The notes beneath the pieces are model-generated. The model was not told the origin of the DNA. It saw only the letters and a program-made list of their open reading frames with translations, and made no database searches. This document shows positions 21,156-32,000 of a stretch of DNA of 64,000 nucleotides, piece by piece. Both the position numbers and the translations under genes were made by a program. The stretch covers positions 51,863,213 through 51,927,212 of the forward strand of contig CM055870.1 of NCBI GenBank assembly GCA_029582165.1. The letters are read 5' to 3'. The first letter of the stretch is position 1; the number at the start of each line of letters is the position of its first letter. Source of the stretch: Portulaca oleracea. Taxonomy: Eukaryota; Streptophyta; Magnoliopsida; Caryophyllales; Portulacaceae.

Positions 21156-22915
21156 TTAGCGTGATGGTTTTTGCACTTAAGATTTGGAGACACTACCTTT
21201 ATGGGGTACACTGCGAGGTATTCACCGACCATCAAAGTTTGAAGTATCTATTCACACAGAAGGAGTTAAACCTTAGGCAGACTCGATGGTTAGAATTTCT
21301 GAAGGACTATGATGTGAACTTTCAATATCATCCCGGGAAAACAAATATAGTGGCTGATGCCCTGAGTAGGAGACCCTATCCTGCTATAAACCACTTGATG
21401 ATGATGCCGCACGAGCTGTGCGAGGAGTTTAGGAGGCTGGAAATTAACGTGGTGACACCTGGAAGGAAAGTTGTATTGAATGCCATGGAGTTGCAACCTA
21501 CTCTCATGGAAGAGATCAAGAGGACTCAAGAGCTGGATTTGCAGCTTGTCAAGATACGGGAGGAGGTTTTGCAAGGGAAGGCCCCTGGTTTCGTGATTCA
21601 CGAGGATGGAGCATTACGGTTCCATAACCGCATCTGTGTACCTAACGTAGAGGAGATAAAGAGGAAGATTTTAGTAGAAGGGCACAATACACCATACCCT
21701 GTGCACCCAGGGGGAAATAAGCTTTACAAGGATCTGAAGCAGATGTTCTGGTGGAGTAATATGAAACAAGAAGTGGCGGACTTTGTGGCGAAATGCCTCA
21801 CTTGCAAATGGGTCAAGGCAGAACATCAACGATCTGCCGGACTTCAGCAGCCACTAGACGTTCCTGAATGGAAGTGTGACTCAATATCAATGGACTTCGT
21901 AGTGGGTCTGCCAAGGACCAGGCGGAAACACAATGCGATATGGGTAATTGTGGATCGATTAACTAAGTCAGCTCATTTTCTAGCCATCGCCAACAACTGG
22001 TCCCTGGACCAGCTAGCTCAAGCCTATGTAAGGGAGATAGTAAAACTACATGGAGTCCCCAATTCTATAGTCTTGGACAGAGACACCAGATTCCAGTCTG
22101 GTTTTTGGAAGAAGTTGCAGGAGGCGTTCGGTACCAAACTCAAGTTTAGCACCGCTTTCCACCCAGCTACTGATGGGCAGACCGAGAGGACTATCCAAAC
22201 CCTCGAAGATATGCTGCGAGCATGCGCATTAGATTTCAAAGACTTGTGGGATGACGAGTTGACTCTCATTGAGTTCTCCTACAACAACAGTTACCATGCT
22301 AGTATTGGGATGTCACCGTTCGAAGCTTTATATGGAAGGAGATGTAGGACTCCCCTCTGTTGGCAGGACATCGATGAAGCTCTAACGATAGGACCGGACC
22401 TAATACAGGCCACTACTCAGAAGGTTCGAACCATTCAAGATAAAATTAAGGCAGCACAAAGTCGACAAAAGAGCTATGCTGACAGGAGGAGGAGACCTTT
22501 GGAGTTCGAAGTAGGAGAATATGTGTTTTTACGGGTTTCACCCACGAAAGAAGTTATGAGATTCGGTCAGTCGGGGAAGTTGACACCAAGGTTTATCGGG
22601 CCATATCCAATCTTAGAACGCATCGGAGAAGTTGCCTACAAGTTGCAACTGCCAGGAGAACTTCCAAGAGTGCACAATGTCTTCCATGCGTCACAACTTA
22701 GGAAATATGTTCCAGACCCAACTCATGTGATCGATCCTGAGCCACTGCAGCTACAAGAAGATCTGAGCTATGAAGAGCAGCCGCTGGAAATTTTGGATCA
22801 TAGGGAAAAACAACTTCGAAGAAAAGTAGTCCCCTTTGTGCAAATCATGCCACAACGGAAGCAACCTGATAAACAGAAGAAGAGATGAGAACGAAATACC
22901 CTCACCTGTTTCACT
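21156..22915 (+). pseudogene. Tekay-like RNase H end, integrase and chromodomain remnant
   Basis: Long open frame (to 22888) with [11 protein letters not shown] of RNase H, the HHCC zinc site (H near [16 protein letters not shown]), the DDE core ([40 protein letters not shown]) and the GPY/F motif ([12 protein letters not shown]). The tail ([20 protein letters not shown]) is the start of a chromodomain. After about 22845 the frame slips: the expected end ([15 protein letters not shown]) is in another frame at about 22877-22912, and the aromatic core is missing. Integrase itself has all catalytic residues. Confidence 0.9.
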
Positions 22916-22930
22916 CTTAAAGGTACGTCA

Positions 22931-23081
22931 AGTTTCGAGGACGAAACTTCTTTTAAGGAGGTAATGATGTAAAACCTCGAGTTTTAGGGAGAACGGAACC
23001 GTTAGGATTGTTACCGAACCGTAGGCTTAAGTTTAAGTTTCGAGGACGAAACTTCTTTTAAGGAGGTAATGATGTAAAACC
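22931..23081 (+). repeat. Duplicated polypurine tract/LTR junction (105-bp step)
   Basis: AGTTTCGAGGACGAAACTTC...TTTTAAGGAGGTAATGATGTAAAAC occurs at 22931 and again at 23036. The second copy runs into the real 3' LTR (start 23073). The first runs into a 68-bp stump, 22968-23035, which starts like an LTR (TGTAAAACCTCGAGTTTTAG) but then differs from this element's LTR. Confidence 0.85.
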
Positions 23082-26000
23082 CCGAAAAATCCAAAGATAT
23101 TGACCGTGACGTCGTTAGTAAATTAGGTTTGACTTCGTTATTTTTTTTATTCGTTTGTTTTTATTTTTGCTAACACTTGAGCTCGTAGGATCGTGAGAGA
23201 CTAACAAGGGTATATCGGTAATTTCGTGGGTTTAATATTATTAGTTTTACTCTATTTTAGTATTATTATTAATATTATTGTGTTATATGAATAATTATGT
23301 GAATATAATAATTACGTGAATATTATTTTCTATGTGATTACTATTAATAATATTATTATTAGTGTTATTATTATTAATACTATTATTATTATTATTAGTT
23401 TGTTTTTAGAAAAATCAGTTTTTTTTAGTGTTGGGTTGGGTTAGGATTAAGAGTGTTTAGTTGGGCCTTAATTGTTAGATAATATAAAAACCCCTCTCTC
23501 TCTCTCTCTCAAACCCTAATCTCCTATCAAACTAAACCCTAACCCTAGCCTCTTTCCCCCCCTCTCTCTCCCTCCCTGCTCTCCCTCTCTGCCGCGCCAC
23601 CACTGCAGCCGCCGGCCGCCTGCATCATCGGTAACCACCAGCATCTTCTCTCTCTCTTTCGTTGTCTCTCTCCCTTCTTCACTATCTTTCTCCTCTTGTT
23701 TTTCGCTAACTCTTCTCTCCACCAACACCGACGCCGCTAGTCGATCACCGCACACCCCCTGCCGCCGTCGCAGTTGCCGCTGGACTCGCAGTCGTCGTTG
23801 GGTCCTCATCGCACGCAATAGTCGAAGGAAACTCCAGTCACGGTCGTTGGTTGCTGCTGCTCGAACCCAGACGCGCCACCAACCCCCTGTTTCGACAACC
23901 ACCATTTGACCACCCACCACCGTCGTACCACTGCTTGGTCGCCGGAAAAACCGCCCAGACCTTGCCCTAGCAAAACCTACGTAAACCCTAATCTGTTTCT
24001 TGAAACCTTCTTTCTTGTTTTCTTTATCTTTTGTTGTAATTATTATTATTATTATTGTTTCTTTTATTAAATCTTGTAATTTGGGTAATTAAGGGTGTAA
24101 ATTATTAAGTTGTTATTTGTAACTAATTTGTTCTTGTATTGTTTTTATTTACATGTAATTGGTCTAATTCTTTATATGTAACTTGTATGTTTAAATTTGG
24201 TGTATTATGGTTGTAATAGTTGTAGTGAAATTATTATTATTCGATTATATGATATATTTTGTTTTCTTCTGAATCATGTTATGGTTTTAGATAACACTAT
24301 TATTGTATGCACGAATCTTTAAAGTATAATTACCTAGATTAATTCTTGAATTGTTAGTTAAATATTCATATGTTCTTTAATTCTCTTAGGGTTCATTCAT
24401 GTTTAGTTTCATGTTTAAATCTTGTTAAACAAGTTAGGCTGATTGAATTACTAAAGTTTGATTCTTGATTATTAATTTATGATTCTTGATTTAATCTTGT
24501 ATAAAGCAATTGGTTGTTGGGATTCTTGATTAGTAGTTTAAATGTTTATATGTTCTTTATAATTATTCACATGTTCTTTAAGTTCCTTCTTGTTTATTGG
24601 TTAAGAAATTCATGTTTAGGTTAGTGTTAATATTTCATGCATGCTTTTAGGGTTAGTAGAAATATTAAAGTTGATTTCATGTTTTACATTTTGGTTTTGA
24701 CGATAGGAGGTTTGATGTTTGGACCTTAGTTGGGTTAGGTTAATTACTTTGGACCTAAGTTACTGTTTTAAACCCAAATTAGGACCTCGGGATCGGATTG
24801 GTGGAAGTTAGAACCGAATTTGAAATTAAATCGAAACCGGTAACGGGACAGTTTTGATGGGGTCTAAAGATCGGGTCACCACGATTAGTGTAGTTGTCTT
24901 TTGATCGAACCCTTTGGACTGGAGTTTCCCTTAGATGTTAGCTTTTATAGGAATATTACGGACCGGACTTTGGAATTTTATAAGTCGAGTTATACCCCGA
25001 TTACCAGACCTAGGTCAGGTCTGGACAGTTTGGAAAGATGACGGTTTTCGAGGACTTTAAAGCGTGTGTTGGGTCTCGACAACTTAAGAGTTTTAGTAGA
25101 CATCCCGGGGTTTCCGAAAAGTCCAAAACCAGACCCATAGGAAGTCGGGAAGTCAAGTTACGATCTTTTTTATGTGGATGCTGTAATCTGTCTTGTTGTG
25201 TGAAATTGTTAATGGATGTGTTGTTGATTGAAAAGGTTTATTTAGTACTATTATGCGATGACTTGGAATGTGTTAGGTAATTTAAAGTGTAAATTCATGA
25301 TTGATAGGAACCTATAGGGTCCCTAGGGGAGGGTTACTTAGAAGGTAGCTAATACTAATTTCGAAGGGCGCGTTTTGATTAGAATAATTATTCTATTTTA
25401 GGCCCAAGCTAACTCGCGTCGTTAGTGAGCTCAAGTGTATTCGTTTTGCTGTGAAGTGAAGTTAACCAGGTAATGTCTATGCTCTAATCCCCATTGGGAT
25501 GCTCTTTAAATGTGTTTTAATGTTTTCTAATTTGTTTTGAGAATTGCATCCCGAAAGGGGACTTTTATGGAAATATGACCATCTGTTTTGGATAACTGTT
25601 TGTATTTGTTTGTGCTTTGATTTTATTGAGTTGAGAAATTGGATGGTCTTTTATTAGTGATTTTATTATTGGTTTTGATAACCTGGGTTGGGTTTGACCT
25701 GAGAGTTGTGAGCTGAGCTTTGAATAAGACACTAATAATTCAAAGTGAAACATTAAGCGGGTTTATTATTTTGATGCCTTTGATAGGCTAATGTTTTGTG
25801 GGCGATAACCTGGAGACTTGGAGTTGATGCCTGTATGGGTTATGTGTCAGGAGATCAGGGTCTCATCCCTGATATAGGTTAGATGTTTATGATGCCTTTG
25901 GTAGGCGAAAGTTTTGATGCCTTTGGTGGGCAATTGTTTGATGCCTTTGATAGGCTAATGTTTTTGCGGGCGATAACCCGGAGACCAGGATTTGATGCCT

Positions 26001-26609
26001 GTATGGGTTATCTGTTAGGCGATCAGGGTTTCATCCTTGATATAGGATAGATGATTTTTGGATGCCTTTGGTAGGCGATTGTTTTCATGCCTTTGGTAGT
26101 CGAATGTTACTCTAAGGGATATGGTATCCCGCCCGCATAATAAAATATGGATTGGTTGGGTTGAGGAAAACAGTTAAGGGATTAAAGGTTTGTGAAATGG
26201 TTTGACTTGTTTCCCTTTCCCTCAAATGAATTGAAATGAACTTAACTTGTTTTTAACGTTAGGGGTAGACATTATTGAGATTTCCCCCTCATTTTTGAAA
26301 TGTTTTGTTTTCAGGCGATGATCAATATGCTGGGGACGGGAATTAGAAGTGAGGACGATATGTCTAGAAGCCGTTAAATATGTTATTCTTCTTTTTGAAA
26401 GACTTGAAGTTAGTTTTGAGGTTATTTCTAAGTATGGGTTTGTTAGTTGGTTTGCCGTTGACAGACAGTTGTAGTTTTCCTTCTCGCCTTGTATTCCTTC
26501 GGGGATACGGCAGTGACGCCCAATAAGAGTTTGAGTCTTCCGCAAAATTTTGTCTGTTAACGTTAGTTTGACTTTGACTTTTCTATAATTGAATTTTCGT
26601 GGCGTTACA
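23073..26609 (+). repeat. 3' LTR of the Tekay-like element
   Basis: Starts TGTAAAACCCCG and ends GTGGCGTTACA, 3537 bp. Nearly collinear with the 5' LTR; longer mainly through ~18 bp near 24120 and ~25 bp near 26085. ORFs within (23516-23920, 25038-25280) are LTR sequence. Confidence 0.92.
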
Positions 26610-27144
26610 GTTTGTAAATACCCAAGGTTTTTCATTCAAAATCTCTAAGTTGGGGTTCTATTGAAAACCAATACAAATATAAGGGGATGGGGAGAAGAAA
26701 ATTATAAAAAAAACTCGACAGTTGCGAAAACAAACTTAGGCACAGCCAGCGCCTAACCCAGGAACTTGCTACGGGAGGAATTCAGGGGGCACGACTGGCG
26801 TCTCCCTGGAGCAACTAACGCCTACCCCATTTTCACTCTTCCTCTAGTTTTCTCCTCCTAGCCTTCTTCCATGCCCAATACGATCCCTTTAGTTGAAAAC
26901 GAACCAGAGCTTGAGCCAGGGATTATTTGTGCCGATGTCAATCCGACCTGAGTTTTTCAAGTGGGGTCGCGGATGGCCCGAGACACCACGGAGGCCCGTA
27001 AAGGACCTCATTGAACACCCGGAAGAACTTGATGATGAGGTGGATGTTGCCACCCATCCACAACATCACCCAATGCTCTTCCAATGGGACTGGGAAGCTC
27101 ACATCGAGGTTGAAGAGAGCTCGAGAGGAGACCAGATCACTTTG

Positions 27145-27395
27145 AATCTTTGTTCATCAAGTCTCTTGATTGGGGAGATACATAGTTGAATTCTGGTCAA
27201 ATTCAATTCCATCTAGTTGATCTTGCAATAAAAACAGATAAGTGAAACACAATGAAAAGACATATATAAGATAATTACTGGAAAAAGAATATGTACAGTA
27301 ATATCTTTCTCTTTGGTTACTTTTCCATGTGAGATGGGCAATAAAATCTTTCTTTATTTCTTTTTTGAGTGACTAACGAATATGTCGAAGGGTAC
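27145..27395 (-). pseudogene. Truncated LTP-B copy: exon 2 and part of intron only
   Basis: This stretch matches 50465-50690, the 3' end and intron of LTP-B: TTGGGGAGMTACATA, CATCTAGTTGATC, AATAAAA, GATAATTACT. The exon-2 equivalent (reads ATC AAC TAG on minus) is at 27213-27222, but the acceptor, CAG in LTP-B, reads CAA. No exon 1 is found within the following 12 kb. It is the block-A partner of LTP-A1 and must be non-functional. Confidence 0.8.
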
Positions 27396-27938
27396 TAATT
27401 GCTATAAAAGGTGCAAATTAGACCATCCACCTTGGTAGATAGACCTATGCCCACCAAATACATATGGCTTGACCCAAAGTATCCATATTATATGTCTGCC
27501 CTGTCCATTCATTCTATTTGTTTCTATTTTATAGTTTTGGTGCACATAGATAGATATACCCGTTTTGATATTATGTTCTTTAATAGAGGAATAATGCGAA
27601 CTAGTAGCATATATGATATATGATGATTTAGTATGAATGTTGAGCATTTGGCTCATATGTACTCTGACATGTGGCCTTTGAACATATATATTGTGTTTTT
27701 GAATGTGTTTATACTTCGACTTGTAGTCGTTACGTTGTGTGTTTTCCTTATTAATCGAAATTGTAAGGCGATAAGCTAGAAAAATGCAAAGTTTTAAGGG
27801 AGACTTGGCCTAATTTTCACCAATCTATAAATTTAGAGATTAACCTTCTATTTATTTTAGTTAATGGAAGGACATTGTTTAAATTAATGTGGACATCTTT
27901 GAATATGATTATTTGGTGTGGATGTAGAGGAGTAATAA
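27396..27938. other. No gene seen; local repeat
   Basis: AT-rich. About 27640-27800 (GAATGTTGAG, GTGTTTTYCCTT, AATCGAAATTG, AGTCGATAA-like) resembles 28830-28940, so part of this area is a local duplication. The short ORFs on both strands (27402-27656) overlap each other and look random. Confidence 0.5.
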
Positions 27939-28230
27939 TGTAACGCCCCGACCCCTCTCGGGCCACGGATATTACCGATAACTGATTCAAGGATCGCTGA
28001 CTGGCCCCACAAATCACCACGAGTCTTTCAAGCGTGCTTCGTCCTCGCTCACACGCTGCCTGGGAAAACTTCCCAGGAGGTCACCCATCCTAGTACTACT
28101 CCCAGCCAAGCACGCTTAACTGAGGAGTTCCCAACGGATGAGCTACCATAAAAGAAGGTGCAACTTGGTGTTATAAGTAGTCATTTCAATCCCTTTAAGC
28201 CACACTTAACCATATACCCGAGGTGTTACA
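27939..28230 (-). mobile_element. Cassandra solo LTR (292 bp) with 5S rRNA-derived segment
   Basis: TGTAACGCC ... GGTGTTACA with ATAA on both sides. The centre (about 28070-28135) is the reverse complement of the 3' half of plant 5S rRNA (box A-like AGTTAAGCGTGCTTGG and box C-like GGATGGGTGACC). Same length as the LTRs of the full copies at 31242 and 43633. Sense of the 5S part is minus. Confidence 0.9.
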
Positions 28231-28394
28231 ATAATGGGGATTAGTGAAAGAGGGGAGTAATTTTTCTTTTGTATTAGCAATATTTGGAAATTAAACTTCA
28301 TAAATTCTCTAATATTTGGAACGTTCAGTGAGGTAATGAAATTGAACGAGGGAGCAAAGAGAGAAGTGAAAGAAGTGAGAATTGTGGAACCATC

Positions 28395-28662
28395 CAAACC
28401 AAAAGCTTAATCTTATGGTTGAACGGCGCGACTAATAATAGTTTTATACTCTAACACGCTCTCTCACGTGAATGCCCTTTGGGCTTAAAGTGTGGATGGT
28501 GCAAAAGCCTCCTTTACCTTGCGCAAGTGAATGAGGGGTTCTGAGATTTGAACCAGAGATCTCTTGTTCATCAACCTAGCTCTTATACCATGTAGAATCA
28601 TCTTAATCAAATGTTTAAACTGATGGTTGAAGGCAATAATAATTTTATACTCTAACAATAAC
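28395..28662 (-). mobile_element. tRNA-derived SINE-like element, partly dimeric
   Basis: On minus, TGGTATAAGAGCTAGG (A-box-like, 28590-28575) is followed ~35 bp on by GGTTCAAATCTCAG (B box, 28554-28541), the spacing of an internal pol III promoter. The 3' phrase GTTAGAGTATAAAAYTATTATT plus TTCAACCAT occurs both upstream and at the end, as if a truncated copy precedes the element head to tail. No coding content. Family not identified. Confidence 0.55.
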
Positions 28663-28956
28663 GATGCCACTATTGAAGGACTTATAAGTGATGATAAATT
28701 GTAGTTCAATTTGTTTTTTAACTTTATGGCATTTTTTGAGAAATTTTAAAATTGGGCGGCATATTTGAGTCATTTAAAAGTTATGTGAAAAAACTGAAAA
28801 AGTAAGACTTGTATGTGGATGTGTTTTGGAGAATGTTGAGCCTATTTTTTAGGTGGATGTGTTTTTACTTCTCCATGTGTCAATTATATTGTGTTTTATC
28901 CTTGTCAATCGAAATTGCAAGTCGATAAAGCCGGGACATTGCCAAGTAGGGGAGAG
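28663..28956. other. No gene seen
   Basis: AT-rich spacer; 28830-28940 is the partner of the local repeat at 27640-27800. It borders the LINE tail. Confidence 0.5.
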
Positions 28957-28957
28957 T

Positions 28958-28988
<31 letters not shown>

Positions 28989-29017
28989 TTTTTGAGGAAA
29001 AAGCATCAAACGAGCGA

Positions 29018-32000
29018 CTAGATATTAATAATATTGGTAAGAAAATACATATCATCCCAGGCCAAGGCCAATGAAGCCTCGGGGCCCTCCTCCAACCAAA
29101 TCCGGTCATCCGAATCATGTGGTTGAAGGTGAGCTAGGCAGTGAGCAACCCTATTCCCCGCTCTAAGAATATGATTCCATGAAATAAAATCAAAAGCAAG
29201 TTTAACAATTTCATCAATCACTATGCAGAGGTCATTGTACCCCTTGAAGCCAGTTTGCAGTTTGTGGATAAGAGTAAGGCAATCCCCTTCGACAATAAGA
29301 GATTGGAACCCCGTCTGCCAGGCAATATTCAAGCTGAAAAGACAGGCTTGAGCTTCTTCCACTTCTACTGATCCGAACCCTTGCATTTATTTGACTCCTG
29401 CTGCAACAACTTCTCCCTCATGATCTCTAATGGCAAAGCCCCATCCACGCCCCCATTCCCCTATTTTTGCCGCATTAAAGTTCAACTTCTAGAGACCAAA
29501 TTGCGGCGGAGTCCAGGTGGAGTTACCTGTCGCTCGAGGCGTAGGGTTCGGAAGAGGGATGGCCATATAATCTAGGACAATTTCCCAAGCTTTTCAGACC
29601 ATGACACTAGCGGCGAAGGTTCCTTTCTTGTGAATGATTTTGTTTCTAGCATTCCAACATTGCCACAAAAGAACAACCAAAATTTCCGCTTGGTCGTCTT
29701 TGAGAGTTTGGAACGCCTGATGCACATAGTCGATAGCCTTGGGATATTCAGCTTCCCAGAAGGTGATCTCCATCCCACTTTGTTCCCGTATCTCTACTGA
29801 TGGTGGGCATTTAAAAATGTTGTGAATGTTTGTCTCATTCCGGAAACCGCAAACTTGACATTGTGCATTGACAGTTGTAATTCTCCTTGAAATAGCACCA
29901 GCTGAAGGGAGGATCTCCTTGCATAATCTCCAACCGAAGGCACAGATGCGAGGTGGAATTTTCAACCTCCATAAACGCTTCCAGACCAGATTACCGCTTT
30001 CTGAACTCGACGAAGCGACAAGTGAGAAACGGGCAGTAGCAAGAGTTTGATAGCCTGTTTTTATACTGTATTCACCAGTCCTTGTGTCGCTCCAAGCTAA
30101 TCTATCTTCGGGCCAGGTATTATTGAGGGTGATGGAAGTAATGGCATTTATGTCGCATGGCAGGAAGGTACTTTTTAGTTTTTGAATGTCCCAACACCCT
30201 TTCTCCATGTCAATTAAATCCTGCACCTTTGTCTGTTGATGATTTCCTTGAGGCATAATGACTTTGAGCAAAGGATCTCGATTTAGCCATTTGTCCTCCC
30301 AAATACTGATTTTTTGCCCATTGCCAACAAACCATCGGGTTCGAGATTTTGCTAACTCTCTTGCTGCACATAAACTTCGCCAAGTGTAACTCGGTCGAGG
30401 GCCGAGGGAGGCTGAGAATATATCACCTGTTGGACAATATCTTGCTTTCAAAACCTTTCCCGCCAAGAATGAAGGATTCCTCCAGAGGCGCCAAACTTGG
30501 TTGGCTAGCAATGCCAAGTTGAAGTCCTCCAAATTTCTAAATCCCATTCCACCCATTTCCTTCCTCATCCCCAGGTGCTTCGATTATAACCAATGAAGCT
30601 TCTTCTCGTTTTGTTTTACACCCCACCAGTATTTCATGATTAGTCGTTGTATGTCGTCGCATAGAGAGGACGACAATTTGAAGGTACTCATAGTGTACAC
30701 CGGGAGAGACTAGACTACGGCTTTTAAAATCACCTCACGACCTGCCCATGAGATGAATCGGTCGTCCCAATGACTGAGCCTTTTAGCTACCATGTCCTTT
30801 ACACATAACAGGTCCTTCTATCGAGATTTCCCGAGCCTAGTAGGTAAGCCAAGATATTTATTATGAGAAAGCACTTCCCGATTACGCAGAATCGACTTGA
30901 TGACATCTCGACTTGATTGAGTCGCCTGCTTGTGGAAGACAACATCAGTCTTACCATAGTTAATTTGCTGACCCGAGGCTCCTTCATAGAGCTGAAGAAT
31001 ATTCTTGACATGTCCGGCTTGTTCTTTGGTGGCTTTGCAGAAAAGAGCAGTGTCATCTGCAAACATGAGGTGGGAGATCTCAGGAGCACTTCTGCAAATT
31101 TTTATTCCTTTCAATTGTCGAATAGATACTGCATGATGAAGAAGACTGATGAGTCCTTCAGTGATTATAGCAAATAAAAAGGGTGAGAGCGGGTCGCCTT
31201 GTCGAAGTCCCCGAGAAGGTTTTAAGAAACCCCTAGCAGTGTGTAACACCCCGGGAATATGGATAAAGTGTGGCTTAAGAGGATTGAAATGACTACTTAT
31301 ATCACCAAGGTGCACCTTCTTTTATGGTAGCTCATCCGTTGGGAACTCCTCAGTTAAGCGTGCTTGGCTGGGAGTAGTCCAAGGATGGGTGACCTCTTGG
31401 GAAGTTTTCCCAGGCAGCGTGTGAGTGAGGATGAAGCACACTGGAAAGACTCGTGGTGATTTGTGGGGCCAGTCAGCGATCCTTGAAGCAGTTATCGGTA
31501 ATGTCCGCGAAGGGGAAGGGGCGCGCGCGGATGGTATCGTGAGCCGACCCGCGACCATGAGTTGCGCCAGTGGACGGGAGAGCCATGGGCAGTCACCTAG
31601 CGGGGCAAAGATTCTGGAGTGTATTGTGTGGCACAACGAGGACGTTGTGCGCTTAAGTGGGGGTGATTGTAACACCCCGGGAATATGGATAAAGTGTGGC
31701 TTAAGAGGATTGAAATGACTACTTATATCACCAAGGTGCACCTTCTTTTATGGTAGCTCATCCGTTGGGAACTCCTCAGTTAAGCGTGCTTGGCTGGGAG
31801 TAGTCCAAGGATGGGTGACCTCCGGGGAAGTTTTCCCAGGCAGCGTGTGAGCGAGGACGAAGCACACTGGAAAGACTCGTGGTGATTTGTGGGGCCAGTC
31901 AGCGATCCTTGAAGCAGTTATCGGTAATGTCCGCGGCCCGGGAGGGGCCGGGGCGTTACACAGTGCCATTACTCAGGAATGAAAAAGTTGGTGATTCAAC

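Larger units (their letters stand above)
13509..26609 (+). mobile_element. Ty3/gypsy chromovirus of Tekay (Del) type, 13.1 kb, TSD GTTTG, coding regions broken
   Basis: Perfect 5-bp duplication GTTTG at 13504-13508 and 26610-26614. LTRs of 3489 and 3537 bp are nearly identical by eye apart from a few short indels, so insertion was fairly recent. Order is LTR, tRNA-Met-type PBS, an extra acidic ORF, gag with two zinc knuckles, protease, RT, RNase H, integrase, chromodomain remnant, duplicated PPT, LTR. Domain order (integrase last) is Ty3/gypsy; very long LTRs and the C-terminal chromodomain-like tail point to Tekay. Many in-frame stops and frame changes make it non-autonomous. Confidence 0.93.
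13133..27139. mobile_element. Solo LTR (~901 bp without its insert), split by the Tekay-like element; TSD CTTTG
   Basis: TGATTCATGAG at 13133 and GACCAGATCA ending 27139 give TG...CA ends with a perfect CTTTG duplication at 13128-13132 and 27140-27144. The LTR-like sequence is 13133-13508 plus 26615-27139. It resembles, in reverse orientation and rearranged, the sequence at 53459-54690. A 98-codon frame at 26893-27189 crosses the LTR end and is probably not a gene. Confidence 0.82.

Noticed and set aside
26893..27189. 98-aa ORF as a host gene
   Set aside because: It crosses the end and TSD of the solo LTR into LTP-B intron homology, so it cannot be an old coding unit.
28541..28590. tRNA gene
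   Set aside because: A- and B-box-like sequences are spaced correctly, but no acceptor or anticodon stem pairing is evident and the sequence continues as a SINE-like body.
31340..31405. 5S rRNA gene
   Set aside because: Only the 3' half-like segment with promoter boxes is present, and it lies inside TG...CA LTRs with TSDs: Cassandra. The same holds at 28070-28135, 31767-31832 and in 43633-44351.
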